DNA from: a virus
Direction: 5' to 3' (one strand)
Length of the DNA: 38,347 nt
Virus record (IMG/VR): IMGVR_UViG_3300009447_001138
Location: 1 to 38,347 of that record
Numbering within the stretch: the first letter of the stretch is position 1; each line of letters begins with the position of its first letter. Below the pieces are notes generated by a model. The model saw nothing but the letters and a program-made list of their open reading frames with translations, searched no databases and had not been told where the DNA came from. Positions 15,509 to 23,698 of this stretch are shown here, one piece after another. The translations under genes and the position numbers were made by a program.

Positions 15509-16452
15509 ACATAGCAGTTATAACACCTCCAAGAGAGTTTAATTTAGGTAATGGTATCTTTGCAGATGGAGGGATACATCTAGTGAATAAGTTTTTTAAA
15601 AAACATAATATATATATTATAGAGTATTTTCAGTCATGCCAGTCGCATAGATCTGAAAAAACAAAACCCTTCACAAGTGGAACTTTAAAATGGATTGATC
15701 AAAAAGCGGATCTCATTATCTTATTGGGAGGTTGTTGCTTAAGCGAAGTTATGTTTGATGGGTTTTTCAAACCAATGTTTGACATTAAGAAACCTATACT
15801 TGGATTGGGTTTGGGATGCACAACTTATGACGACAAAGAAAAAAGCATAGCGGAAGAGGTTTTCAAAAATTGCGAAGCCATAATAACTAGAGACAAATAC
15901 CTTTATGATTTCATTTCTGATTCTAAAAAATCATTAAACGGTCTTGATGGAGGTTATTTTTGTTCTGATTTTTATAAATGCACAGAAGAAGATAAAAAAT
16001 ACGCTGTTTCTAATATAGATTCTCAAGGTAAACTTTGCTTAGACAAACCAAAAGAATTCTCATGTGGGAATGCAATGGAAGAAGCCCAGAAACTTTCTTT
16101 TTTAAGTGAAGATGTATATGTTGTTTCTAATAATTCAAATTTACTACTTTTGCCTGATCATCCAAAAGTTTTACAAATTACAACGAGCCAACAGTTATGG
16201 AGTCTTTACAAGAATGCATCTATAGTTTCTACTACAAGAGCACATACAGCCATATGTTGCTTGACAGAAGGGACAAGCCTCAACTACTACGGTCATATGG
16301 ACAAGAGAGCGTTAGGCATGATTGAACAGTGCGATATAGATCTTTCTAATAATACTGTAGATCTAAAAGAATCTAAAATAAAAATAGAAAAAACAAAAAA
16401 CAAATATTTAAAAGAATTAGAAATATTTTTTAATGAAAATAATATCACATAG
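15505..16452 (+). CDS. polysaccharide pyruvyltransferase-like protein
   Basis: 315 residues. The layout fits the PS_pyruv_trans family (CsaB, WcaK): an N-terminal Rossmann-like half with ADLIILLGGCCLSE and KPILGLGLGC, then CEAIITRDKYLYDFI (family hxxRDxxSxxxL), and a C-terminal half with ASIVSTTRAHTAICCLTEGTSLNYYG, equivalent to the VVSxRLHxxIxAxxxGxPxI block. These enzymes add a pyruvate ketal from PEP to a sugar, giving a negative charge. Coupled with the sulfotransferase in the same operon, this suggests an acidic glycan product. The 3' end overlaps the GDPD-like gene by 20 bases. Confidence 0.7.
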   Translation: MNIAVITPPREFNLGNGIFADGGIHLVNKFFKKHNIYIIEYFQSCQSHRSEKTKPFTSGTLKWIDQKADLIILLGGCCLSEVMFDGFFKPMFDIKKPILGLGLGCTTYDDKEKSIAEEVFKNCEAIITRDKYLYDFISDSKKSLNGLDGGYFCSDFYKCTEEDKKYAVSNIDSQGKLCLDKPKEFSCGNAMEEAQKLSFLSEDVYVVSNNSNLLLLPDHPKVLQITTSQQLWSLYKNASIVSTTRAHTAICCLTEGTSLNYYGHMDKRALGMIEQCDIDLSNNTVDLKESKIKIEKTKNKYLKELEIFFNENNIT

Positions 16453-16846
16453 AGGCAACATTTCAGGGCCAAATAAAGAAACGGAAAACAATCCAGATCA
16501 AATATTGAAGTGCCTAGAACTTGGTTTTGATTGCGAGATAGATTTATGGCATAAAGATTCCTGCTTTTTTCTTGGTCATGATTGCCCTCAATACAAAATA
16601 GATTTTTCTTTTCTATACAATAAAGGTTTATGGATTCATTGTAAGAATCTAGACGCTTTGATTAACTGTCCTCCAAGCTGCAATTACTTTTGGCACGAAA
16701 ACGACGACTACACATTAACATCAAAAAAAATTATTTGGACTTTTCCTGGTAAAAGAGTTGAAAAAAGATGTGTTGTTGTAGATAATGATATTAACTGGAA
16801 GGAAAAAAAATACAAATGCTTTGGCGTTTGTACAGACTACGTTTAA
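16433..16846 (+). CDS. small GDPD-like phosphodiesterase
   Basis: 137 residues, about half of a typical glycerophosphodiester phosphodiesterase. The key residues of the family are still visible: IISHRG with the catalytic His-Arg, the E-x-D metal pair in FDCEIDLWH, and the second His in FLGHDCPQY. KGLWIHCKNLDAL and YFWHENDDYTLTS follow. The early end means the late barrel strands are shortened, as in a small GDPD-like family seen in polysaccharide loci. Likely substrates are glycerophosphate-type diesters or polyol-phosphate groups of glycans; this is inferred. The gene overlaps its upstream neighbour by 20 bases and ends immediately before gmd. Confidence 0.65.
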   Translation: MKIISHRGNISGPNKETENNPDQILKCLELGFDCEIDLWHKDSCFFLGHDCPQYKIDFSFLYNKGLWIHCKNLDALINCPPSCNYFWHENDDYTLTSKKIIWTFPGKRVEKRCVVVDNDINWKEKKYKCFGVCTDYV

Positions 16847-17878
16847 ATGAAAAAAGTAATTATCACAGGTGTAACAGGACAAGACGGAAGCTTTATGGCT
16901 GACTACTTGTTGGAGAATACAGACATCGATATCATCGCAGGAGTGCGCCGACTTAGTGTTAAAAATCACGAAAACATAAAACACTTGTCTGACAACTCAA
17001 GATTTAGACTCATCGACCTTGACATAACTGACCAATCAAATGTCAATCGTGTTATCGAAGAAGAGAAGCCAGATTACTTTATTAATTTTGCAGCAAATTC
17101 ATTTGTTGGTGTTAGTTGGGATATGCCAGAGAACCACATGAATACAAATTGCATGTCTGTATTGTACCAGCTTGAGGCTATCCGCAAATACTGCCCAGAT
17201 TGCCGATACTACAATGCTGGCTCGTCTGAAGAATTCGGCGACGTAGTTACCGCCCCTCAGGACGAGACGCATCCATTGCGCCCCAGAAGCCCGTATGGAG
17301 CATCCAAAGCCTCCGCAAGACACTTGGTTAAAGTTTGGAGGGACTCTTACAATCTTTATGCAATACAAGGTTGGTTATTTAATCACGAAGGAACAAGGAG
17401 AGGTGAAGAGTTTCTTACCCGAAAAGTCACTAAAGGTGTGGCTGAGATATTTTTGAAAAACAGCATCGGAGATAGTTTCAAACCTATTGAGCTTGGAAAC
17501 CTTGAAGCAAAAAGAGACTGGTCTGATGCGGAGGATTTTGTAGATGGTATTTGGAAGATGCTTAATCAAAAAGAGCCAAAGGAATATGTTCTAGCTTCTG
17601 GGGAGACCCATACAATCAGAGATTTTGTGGAAACTGCTTTTTCTTATGCTGGTTACGGTGCTGAAAAATGCAAATGGGTCGGTGAAGGTCTAGACGAGAA
17701 ATATATCCACGGTGATCAATTACTTGTTGAGATTAATCCTAGATATTACAGACCTGCCGAAGTAGAGCTTTTATTAGGGGACCCTTCCAGAGCAGAAAAA
17801 GAGCTTGGCTGGATCAGAAAAACAAATTTCCAAGGGCTTGTTAAAAAGATGGTTGACACTGATATAAATATCGGATAA
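16847..17878 (+). CDS. gmd: GDP-mannose 4,6-dehydratase
   Basis: 343 residues, the full length of Gmd. The NADP-binding Rossmann loop is TGVTGQDG (residues 7-14). The SDR catalytic set is Ser126/127 with Glu128 (AGSSEEFG) and Tyr150-x3-Lys154 (PYGASK). Family marks include NFAANSFVGVSWDMPE, NHEGTRRGEEFLTRKVT and ELGNLEAKRDWSDAEDFV. It converts GDP-mannose to GDP-4-keto-6-deoxymannose, the precursor of GDP-fucose, GDP-rhamnose or GDP-perosamine. No second-step reductase or aminotransferase lies in the window, so the final sugar depends on host enzymes or genes elsewhere. Its base composition is less AT-rich than its neighbours, with more CGC/GCC codons around 17180-17330, hinting at later acquisition. 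Confidence 0.92.
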   Translation: MKKVIITGVTGQDGSFMADYLLENTDIDIIAGVRRLSVKNHENIKHLSDNSRFRLIDLDITDQSNVNRVIEEEKPDYFINFAANSFVGVSWDMPENHMNTNCMSVLYQLEAIRKYCPDCRYYNAGSSEEFGDVVTAPQDETHPLRPRSPYGASKASARHLVKVWRDSYNLYAIQGWLFNHEGTRRGEEFLTRKVTKGVAEIFLKNSIGDSFKPIELGNLEAKRDWSDAEDFVDGIWKMLNQKEPKEYVLASGETHTIRDFVETAFSYAGYGAEKCKWVGEGLDEKYIHGDQLLVEINPRYYRPAEVELLLGDPSRAEKELGWIRKTNFQGLVKKMVDTDINIG

Positions 17879-17881
17879 GGT
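17853..17881 (+). promoter_or_regulatory. leaderless-type promoter for the replication operon
   Basis: TTGACA (17853-17858, perfect), 17-base spacer, TAAGGT (17876-17881; only the TAnnnT core of the -10 matches), 6 bases to the ATG at 17888. It overlaps the 3' end of gmd and separates the recombination/replication genes from the glycan operon. Confidence 0.55.
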
Positions 17882-17887
17882 CAACTT

Positions 17888-18340
17888 ATGCCAAGAGGTA
17901 AAAAGCAATGCCCTTCATGCAAGGAGTTTACAGGCGTAAGGTCTGTATCTTGTTTGTGTGGGCATTTATTTGCTAAAGATAAGGTTAAAATTGAAAGCAA
18001 AGAAAAAAACATAAACAAAAGATCCGTTCTTTATCGTTTAGTAGAAGTGCCAGAAAAACAAAAAAGATTTTTCTTCGCAAGGGAAATGAAGATGTTAAAT
18101 TCTTTGTGCGAAAGGTATTCTCTTGAGTTTATGAATATAGTTAATTTCGGTAAGAAATTTGATTCCTTAGCTTACTTGACAAGCCCTAAGCTTAGGGGTA
18201 AACTAGATGAGAAATTCAGAGCATTTAATTATAAGTTTGACAACAATAAATATCCAGAGTATAATATTGGAGAAAAGGTCGGAGAAGATCAAATAATAAC
18301 GAGAACAAAAAAAACAACAAAGAAATTTTTAGATGAATAA
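17888..18340 (+). CDS. zinc-ribbon protein
   Basis: 150 residues. The N-terminus KKQCPSCKEFTGVRSVSCLCGHLFA is a compact zinc ribbon (CPSC, then CLC) like the one- or two-ribbon modules CPxCx(n)CxCG found in many small phage and bacterial proteins. The rest is basic (TRTKKTTKKFLDE at the C-terminus) and contains a predicted helical stretch KRFFFAREMKMLNSLCERY. It is the first gene of the recombination/replication operon and overlaps recA by 8 bases, so a nucleic-acid-binding accessory or regulatory role is likely. The family is otherwise unknown to me. Confidence 0.6.
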   Translation: MPRGKKQCPSCKEFTGVRSVSCLCGHLFAKDKVKIESKEKNINKRSVLYRLVEVPEKQKRFFFAREMKMLNSLCERYSLEFMNIVNFGKKFDSLAYLTSPKLRGKLDEKFRAFNYKFDNNKYPEYNIGEKVGEDQIITRTKKTTKKFLDE

Positions 18341-19460
18341 AGAAGAACAAAAACAAGACTCAATCAATTTATTAGACAGATTCCTTAAGGCAAACAAGGA
18401 TGATCACTATAACTTCGAAGAAGAGATAGATTATAAAGTATCTAGCGGATCTCTACAATTCGACCTTCAGCTTGGAGGCGGCTTTGGGCCTGGACTCCAT
18501 AGATTTTGTGGTATGAATGAAGGAGGCAAGACATCAGAGGCTTTAGAGGTTATAAAAAACTTTCTATCTACAATACCTAGATCGAAAGGTGTTTACATAA
18601 AAGCAGAAGGAAGACTGTCTAAAGAGATGAGAGAAAGATCTGGTCTTGAATTTGTTTTCAGCGCAAAAGACTGGGTGGATGGAACTTGTTTTGTATTTGA
18701 ATCTAATATTTATGAAACAGCTGTAGATTTAATGAGGCAACTTGTTGCGGACAATGAAAACGACACAAAGTATTGTTTTGTTCTTGACTCTGTAGATGGA
18801 CTGATACCGAAGAATGATATGGATAAGGGGTTTGAGGACTCTTCTAAGATTGCTGGTGGGGCCGTAATTGCAGGCACTTTTATGAAGAAAATGTCTATTG
18901 CTTTGGCGAAGCGAGGTCACATGGCAATATTTATTTCTCAAGTCCGAGCAGATATCAAATTAGATCCTTATACAAAGGCCCCCATTAGACAAACCAGCGC
19001 TACAGGAGGCAACGCACTACTTCACTTTGCTAATTGGATTATCGAATTTGAACCAAGATTTAATAAGGATGTTATACTTCAAAACTCTTCTATTAAAAAA
19101 ATGGACATGAAAAAAAATCCAATTATTGGCCACTTTGCTGTTGTCACAGTTAAAAAGTCGCCCAACGAAAAAACAAACTCTAGAATAACCTACCCCTTGA
19201 GGTATGGCCGTAAAGGAGGAAACTCTATATGGATTGAAAAAGAGATTATTGATTTGATGTATGCTTGGGAGTTCCTTAAAAAAGGGGGAGCTTGGATATC
19301 CGCTACAGAAGACTTTAAAGAACTGCTCGTTGAAAACGAACTCGAGTTTCCAGAAAAAATACAAGGAGAGAACAATCTGTTTAAATTGATTGAAGACGAC
19401 GACAAACTTTCTGACTTCTTGATTAAATATTTTAAAAATGCGATAGCAGAACTGACATGA
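18333..19460 (+). CDS. RecA/UvsX-family recombinase
   Basis: 375 residues. RecA core: the Walker A loop GMNEGGKTSEA (60-70, a variant of GPESSGKTT), YIKAEG at the position of the RecA catalytic-Glu strand, Walker B YCFVLDSVDGL (Asp152), FISQVRADI (201-207, the sensor Gln strand) and SATGGNALLHFANWIIEF (221-238), equivalent to the L2-adjacent TGGNALKFYAS block. The N-terminal oligomerisation helix precedes. The C-terminal domain differs from host RecA and is closer to phage-type versions. It should form ATP-dependent filaments on ssDNA for recombination and recombination-driven replication. Neighbours are a small nuclease and the helicase. Confidence 0.9.
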   Translation: MNKEEQKQDSINLLDRFLKANKDDHYNFEEEIDYKVSSGSLQFDLQLGGGFGPGLHRFCGMNEGGKTSEALEVIKNFLSTIPRSKGVYIKAEGRLSKEMRERSGLEFVFSAKDWVDGTCFVFESNIYETAVDLMRQLVADNENDTKYCFVLDSVDGLIPKNDMDKGFEDSSKIAGGAVIAGTFMKKMSIALAKRGHMAIFISQVRADIKLDPYTKAPIRQTSATGGNALLHFANWIIEFEPRFNKDVILQNSSIKKMDMKKNPIIGHFAVVTVKKSPNEKTNSRITYPLRYGRKGGNSIWIEKEIIDLMYAWEFLKKGGAWISATEDFKELLVENELEFPEKIQGENNLFKLIEDDDKLSDFLIKYFKNAIAELT

Positions 19461-19864
19461 AATTCTTGGATCCATATGGAAAAGCAAGAAATTTAAAAGG
19501 AGCAAAAAAATATCTAATTGATTGGAATGCACTTAGCAGAAGCAAGTTCCAAAATAAAGTTAAAGATTTTTTAAAGCCTTACTGGAAGCATGATGTAGTT
19601 TTTGAAGAATTCAGAATAGTCGGAACAAGACTATCCTTAGATTTTTACAACGCCAATAAAGGCATCGCAGTTGAAGTCCAAGGTGATCAACATATTAGGT
19701 ATGTTAAACACTTTCACAAAAACAGGCTTAAATATTTAGATCAACTAAAAAGGGATCAAAAGAAGTTTGACTTTTGCGAGATTAATGATATAAAGCTTCT
19801 AGAAGTTTATACTACGGACAAAATAAACGCATCGCTTTTCAAAGACCAGGATATTAATTTATGA
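19457..19864 (+). CDS. small Vsr/PD-(D/E)xK-like endonuclease
   Basis: 135 residues. RLSLDFYNANKGIAVEVQGDQH contains the Asp...Glu-x-Gln arrangement (D-x(9)-E-x-Q) of Vsr-like/DUF559-like nucleases, preceded by VVFEEFRIVGT (an upstream Glu) and followed by KRDQKKFDFCEINDIKLLEVY, the typical R/KDxxK...GhxhhxhY closing segment. Phages often carry such nucleases in recombination modules, where they may resolve branched DNA or nick. Four-base overlaps with both the RecA-like gene upstream and the 81-aa gene downstream. The precise substrate is not predictable. Confidence 0.65.
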   Translation: MKFLDPYGKARNLKGAKKYLIDWNALSRSKFQNKVKDFLKPYWKHDVVFEEFRIVGTRLSLDFYNANKGIAVEVQGDQHIRYVKHFHKNRLKYLDQLKRDQKKFDFCEINDIKLLEVYTTDKINASLFKDQDINL

Positions 19865-20106
19865 GCAAAGAAACAGAAGAAATAGAATTCTCCATACCAG
19901 AAAATTTTATAGATAAAATTTATGAGTTTAGCGGCGGGGCAGATAAAAACAAAGGTATGATATTGGCTTTGTGTACTGAAAATGGAAGCCCTACAATATA
20001 TTCAAGGCACGATTCAACTATTATAGAGCTAGGATTAAGAAAAGCTTTAGAAAATTTTCTTTCTGACATGTCTTCTTCAATAGAAACCATCAACAATAAC
20101 AATTAG
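19861..20106 (+). CDS. small acidic hypothetical protein (81 aa)
   Basis: 81 residues, acidic at the start (MSKETEEIEFSIPENF), then a region that looks like a short beta hairpin (GMILALCTENGSPTIYSRHDSTIIELGL) and a helix (RKALENFLSDMSSSIETI). No family is recognised. It is tightly embedded in the operon, overlapping the nuclease by 4 bases and the helicase by one, so it is very likely expressed; a role as a helicase accessory or ssDNA-related factor would be pure inference from context. Confidence 0.6.
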   Translation: MSKETEEIEFSIPENFIDKIYEFSGGADKNKGMILALCTENGSPTIYSRHDSTIIELGLRKALENFLSDMSSSIETINNNN

Positions 20107-21620
20107 TGATTTATAATTTAGAACTAGAGAAGCAGCTTTTGGCTGGCTTAATCAAAGATTCAGACTCTTTCTCAGACATATCTGATTTTATTGATAGCAG
20201 TGATTTTTATTCAGAGGAATCTAATCTCCACAAGACCATCTTTACTGTTATCAAACAAGCTCATCAGTCTGGTGATCAGGTCGATGAGATAATCGTGGCT
20301 GGCAGGATATCTAGTATAGGTTTGTCTTTTGAAGATAATCTTAATCCGTCTGATTATATTAAATCTTTAGCCTTAAGGAGAGTGCCTGAAGGAAACGTTT
20401 TAAAAACAGCTAAAGAACTTAAAAAGACATCAGTAAGAAGAGGTATATATAAAGCGGCTCAAGAGGTTGCAATGGAGATGAAGAAGATGTCTCCAGAGAT
20501 ACCTTATAATGAGATTGTTGAAAAAGCAGATCATGTTTATAATTCTAAAATAAATCTTTACGAGGCTGGAGATAATCTCCCAGAAAATATTTATGATGAG
20601 ATGGAGGATCTTGTTGAAGAGCGGGGCAATAATCCCGTTGTCGAATTTGGAATGATGGGTCCGCACCCAACAGTAAATAAAATTTATGGATCTCTTTTAA
20701 GGCCAGGAAATATTACTGTTATTGTCGCTAGATCTGGGGTTGGAAAAACTCAGTTCTGCATGGATTATGCCACCAAAGTAAGTTTAAAGTATGATGTTCC
20801 AGTGCTTCATTTTGATAATGGAGAGATGAGCAAAGAAGAGTTAATAATGCGTCAGTGCGCTTCTTTATCTGGTGTTCCTATGCATTTATTGGAAAGTGGT
20901 AAGTGGAGGCAAGCTGGAGAAGAGGTGGTAGCAAAAGTAAGAAGTGTTTGGCCAAAGGTTAAAAATCTTAAATTTTATTACTATAACGTAGGAGGCTTAG
21001 ATGTAGATTCAATGGTTAATACATTAAAGCGTTTTTACTTCTCAAAAGTGGGAAGAGGTAATAAGATGATATTTTCTTTTGACTACATCAAGACTACTAG
21101 TGAATCATCGGCAAACAAAAACGAGTGGCAGATCGTTGGAGAGATGGTGGATAAATTCAAAAAGTGTGTGCAAAAAGAAATCCTTCATGAAGGAGAACCC
21201 ATCATTCCTATGATAACTTCTGTTCAATCCAATAGGCTGGGTATTACAAACAACAGGAATGCTCAGAATGTAGTGGATGATGAAAGTACTGTATCCCTTT
21301 CTGACAGAATCATTCAGTTTTGCTCTCACATGTTTATACTTCGTAGTAAAACAGCTGATGAAATTGAGATAGAGGGTTCTCATTTTGGAACTCACAAGCT
21401 TGTTGGAATTAAATCGAGACACTTGGGCAAGGACATAGCTGGAGCTTTAGAGCCTATTCAAGTTGGAGATTCCTTAAGGAAAAACTTTATAAACTTAAAC
21501 TTCGCTAATTTTAATATTTCAGAACGTGGTGATCTTAGGGATATAGTTAGATCCGCTAATGGCGGCGCTGATATCGATGGGTCAGAGCCAGGCGAACTAC
21601 CAGATTTTGACCAACTGTAA
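20106..21620 (+). CDS. DnaB-type replicative helicase
   Basis: 504 residues from a GTG overlapping the previous TAG. The N-terminal domain (1-about 120) looks like the DnaB N-domain (LEKQLLAGLI, YSEESNLHKTIFTVI, IKSLALRRVPEGNV). The RecA-like motor follows: Walker A ARSGVGKT (208-215), Glu240 in HFDNGEMSKEE (the H1a catalytic Glu position), Walker B MIFSFDYIKT (Asp326), SVQSNRLG (sensor Gln), and DRIIQFCSHMFILRSK plus GIKSRHLGK near the C-terminus (arginine-finger region). It would unwind the fork 5' to 3' ahead of the phage Pol III and recruit the adjacent primase. Length is normal for the family. Confidence 0.9.
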   Translation: MIYNLELEKQLLAGLIKDSDSFSDISDFIDSSDFYSEESNLHKTIFTVIKQAHQSGDQVDEIIVAGRISSIGLSFEDNLNPSDYIKSLALRRVPEGNVLKTAKELKKTSVRRGIYKAAQEVAMEMKKMSPEIPYNEIVEKADHVYNSKINLYEAGDNLPENIYDEMEDLVEERGNNPVVEFGMMGPHPTVNKIYGSLLRPGNITVIVARSGVGKTQFCMDYATKVSLKYDVPVLHFDNGEMSKEELIMRQCASLSGVPMHLLESGKWRQAGEEVVAKVRSVWPKVKNLKFYYYNVGGLDVDSMVNTLKRFYFSKVGRGNKMIFSFDYIKTTSESSANKNEWQIVGEMVDKFKKCVQKEILHEGEPIIPMITSVQSNRLGITNNRNAQNVVDDESTVSLSDRIIQFCSHMFILRSKTADEIEIEGSHFGTHKLVGIKSRHLGKDIAGALEPIQVGDSLRKNFINLNFANFNISERGDLRDIVRSANGGADIDGSEPGELPDFDQL

Positions 21621-21624
21621 TAAA

Positions 21625-22650
21625 ATGAAGCAAATATTAGAGGAGCTTGGTTACAATCTTGTTGATTGCGGAAACCATTGGAGGACTAGTGCTCTATATA
21701 GGTCTGGGGACAATCAGACTGCGCTAAGAATATATAAAAATACTGGAGTTTGGATAGATTTTATTCATGGAAATAAATCTAAACCTTTTGAGGCTTTAGT
21801 TAAACTTACTCTAAAAGACGATAAAAAGAAATTAAATTCTGTATTGAGATCGATAGAATCAAACGTATCAGATTTCACAGAATACAAACAGAAAGCACTC
21901 ATAGAAATGGAAAAAGTATACGACGAATCAATTTTACAAAAGTTATTTCCTAATTATAATTTTTATTTGCCCAAAAAAATATCAGAAGAAACTCAAAAAG
22001 CATTTAGAGTTGGTCTCGCTGGTTCGGGACAAATGTACAGGAGAATGGTTTTCCCTATTTACAACGAACATTCTCAGATAGTAGGTTTTTCTGGAAGAAG
22101 GGTGGACGAAAATAACTTTGCAAAGTGGAAGCACCTTGGTAAAAAAAATAATTGGATATACCCAGCTTATATACCAAATGAAGAAACTGTAGATTCCATT
22201 ATAAATGAAAAGCGTTCGGTATATCTTACTGAAAGTATAGGAGATGCAATGTCTTTATATCAAAACGGAATAAAAAACGTTTTAGTTGTTTTCGGTTTAT
22301 CAATAAGCCCATCTCTTATATCTTATTTGTCAAGCAAGGTTTTAGATGAAGTTATAATTGCTGGAAACAATGATTTCGATTCTAAAGAGAATAGAGGTTT
22401 AATTGGGTGTGTTAAAAACTACCTAAAGCTTTCTCGTTACTTCGACCTAGAAAACTTAACCATTAAACTTCCGCCAAAGGGTTTTAACGACTTTGGCGAC
22501 GCAAATGAGTCTTCTGCTAACTTCTCTTCTTGGGAAGAAAAAGAAACAGACAAAATCAAACAAAGACTATTTATTTCGAATTTCGTTAAAAACAATAAAA
22601 ACAATTTCTCTAAGTCAGACTTAAAGAAAGCTACTAAATTAAATGAGTGA
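21625..22650 (+). CDS. DnaG-type primase
   Basis: 341 residues from the ATG at 21625, which follows the helicase stop by 4 bases; an in-frame upstream ATG at 21559 would overlap the helicase by 62 bases. The core has RMVFPIYNEHSQIVGFSGRRV (the hallmark of the DnaG N-terminal catalytic subdomain) and a Toprim domain with VYLTESIGDAMSLYQNG (metal Glu) and VIIAGNNDFDSKENRG (D-x-D). The N-terminal part (CGNHWRTSALYRSGDNQTALRIY, GVWIDFI) corresponds to the CHC2 zinc domain fold but without a complete set of zinc cysteines. The C-terminal helicase-binding domain is short. It synthesises RNA primers with the upstream DnaB-type helicase. Confidence 0.88.
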   Translation: MKQILEELGYNLVDCGNHWRTSALYRSGDNQTALRIYKNTGVWIDFIHGNKSKPFEALVKLTLKDDKKKLNSVLRSIESNVSDFTEYKQKALIEMEKVYDESILQKLFPNYNFYLPKKISEETQKAFRVGLAGSGQMYRRMVFPIYNEHSQIVGFSGRRVDENNFAKWKHLGKKNNWIYPAYIPNEETVDSIINEKRSVYLTESIGDAMSLYQNGIKNVLVVFGLSISPSLISYLSSKVLDEVIIAGNNDFDSKENRGLIGCVKNYLKLSRYFDLENLTIKLPPKGFNDFGDANESSANFSSWEEKETDKIKQRLFISNFVKNNKNNFSKSDLKKATKLNE

Positions 22651-23668
22651 ACCAATAACAACATTGTCGGCAAGCAGAATCAAAACAGCAGAAAGTTGTT
22701 CTTGGCTTTACTGGTCTAAGTATAAACTAAAGCTTCCAGACAGGAGTAATGATGGAGCTAGAAGAGGTTCTATTTGTCACTTAATTTTTGAAGTTTTGGG
22801 AGAAAAAAGAAGAAGACATTACTTTGACGAAATTATCCGTACCCTTGATGTATTTAGTGTTCCGTCTATAAAAAGACTAATAATGAAACATGCAATAAGG
22901 GAGGGCGTTGATGATAAAGATAACGTTCAGATGATGAAAGAGATGACCCTTAATGGTTTGATGTATGATTTTTTTGGAGATACAGAAGTAGATCCTACTG
23001 AAGAGCATTCAGAAAAAGACTTCCACATCGTAGTTAATGACGGCACAGTAAAATATAAAATCAGAGGTTTTATTGATAAACTTTTTCTTTATAAAGATAA
23101 AAAATTCGCTTTAATTAGAGACTTTAAAACAAGCAAGGAAACATTCAAAGGTAAGGATGCAGAAGACAACATGCAGGATCTAATGTATAGTCTTGCTGTT
23201 AAACATTTATTTCCAGAATACAAAACAAAACAAAGTGAGTTTTTGTTTCTTAAGTTTGACTTAATACCAGATGTCAAAAAAAGCGGCATTGTAAGAATGG
23301 AGCCTCTTGACGAACACGACCTGAACGGTTTCGAACATCATCTTACTGAGATTCAAGAGTATCTAGATAATTTTAATGAAGAATCTGCTACAAAGAACAT
23401 GGCGGCTTACAAAGGTTTCCCTAGCGATGGTTCTTTTAGTTGCAAACTTCTTTGTGGTTTCGCTAAAGAAAAGGGACAACTTAAAAAAGATGGCACTCCG
23501 ATGTGGTATTGTGGAATGAAGTTTGATTTCTTTTATTATGAAATTAAAGATTCAAATGGCAACTTTGCAAAATCTTGTTTTGACGATGAGTTTTCAGAAG
23601 AAATGGTTCCAGAAGGAGGTTCGTATGAAATGAAGTATTATCCTGGTTGTCCTGCACATTCATCTTGA
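22643..23668 (+). CDS. Cas4/RecB-type PD-(D/E)xK nuclease, probable Fe-S protein
   Basis: 341 residues. The nuclease core contains GARRGSICHLIFE (the hxxGxxxHxxxE motif I), RGFIDKLFLYKDKKFALIRDFKTSKE (motifs II-III, D...D-x-K) and NMQDLMYSLAV (motif IV, QxxxY), the RecB/AddB/Cas4 pattern. An early cysteine (ESCSWLYWSKY) and a C-terminal group (CKLLCGF, WYCGMK, CFDDEF, YYPGCPAH) fit the four-cysteine iron-sulfur cluster seen in Cas4 and AddB, though which four bind is not certain. No Cas genes or CRISPR repeats are present, so this is a phage recombination/replication exonuclease rather than an adaptation protein. Overlaps the primase by 8 bases; it is the last gene before a new promoter. Confidence 0.82.
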   Translation: MSEPITTLSASRIKTAESCSWLYWSKYKLKLPDRSNDGARRGSICHLIFEVLGEKRRRHYFDEIIRTLDVFSVPSIKRLIMKHAIREGVDDKDNVQMMKEMTLNGLMYDFFGDTEVDPTEEHSEKDFHIVVNDGTVKYKIRGFIDKLFLYKDKKFALIRDFKTSKETFKGKDAEDNMQDLMYSLAVKHLFPEYKTKQSEFLFLKFDLIPDVKKSGIVRMEPLDEHDLNGFEHHLTEIQEYLDNFNEESATKNMAAYKGFPSDGSFSCKLLCGFAKEKGQLKKDGTPMWYCGMKFDFFYYEIKDSNGNFAKSCFDDEFSEEMVPEGGSYEMKYYPGCPAHSS

Positions 23669-23692
23669 CAAACTTATGATTTATGCTAATAT
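23665..23692 (+). promoter_or_regulatory. leaderless-type extended -10 promoter for the DNA polymerase operon
   Basis: TTGACA (23665-23670, perfect), 16-base spacer, TGC plus TAATAT (23687-23692; extended -10), then 6 bases to the ATG at 23699. A 7-bp inverted repeat TTATGAT/ATCATAA (23674-23680 and 23691-23697) overlaps the -10 and ends next to the start codon. Confidence 0.75.
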
Positions 23693-23698
23693 CATAAC

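Noticed and set aside
16721-16984. Minus-strand 87-aa open frame.
   Set aside because: It is antisense to the GDPD-like and gmd genes, Cys/Phe/Val-rich from reverse-complement codons, with no promoter or family resemblance.
19017-19532. Minus-strand 171-aa open frame under the recA-like gene.
   Set aside because: Its Phe/Leu-rich composition is the typical mirror of a Lys/Glu-rich gene; the plus-strand frame is clearly RecA-like and the nuclease.
22643-23668. Cas4-like nuclease as a sign of a CRISPR system.
   Set aside because: No cas genes or direct-repeat array exist in the window; RecB/Cas4-type nucleases are common in phage replication modules.
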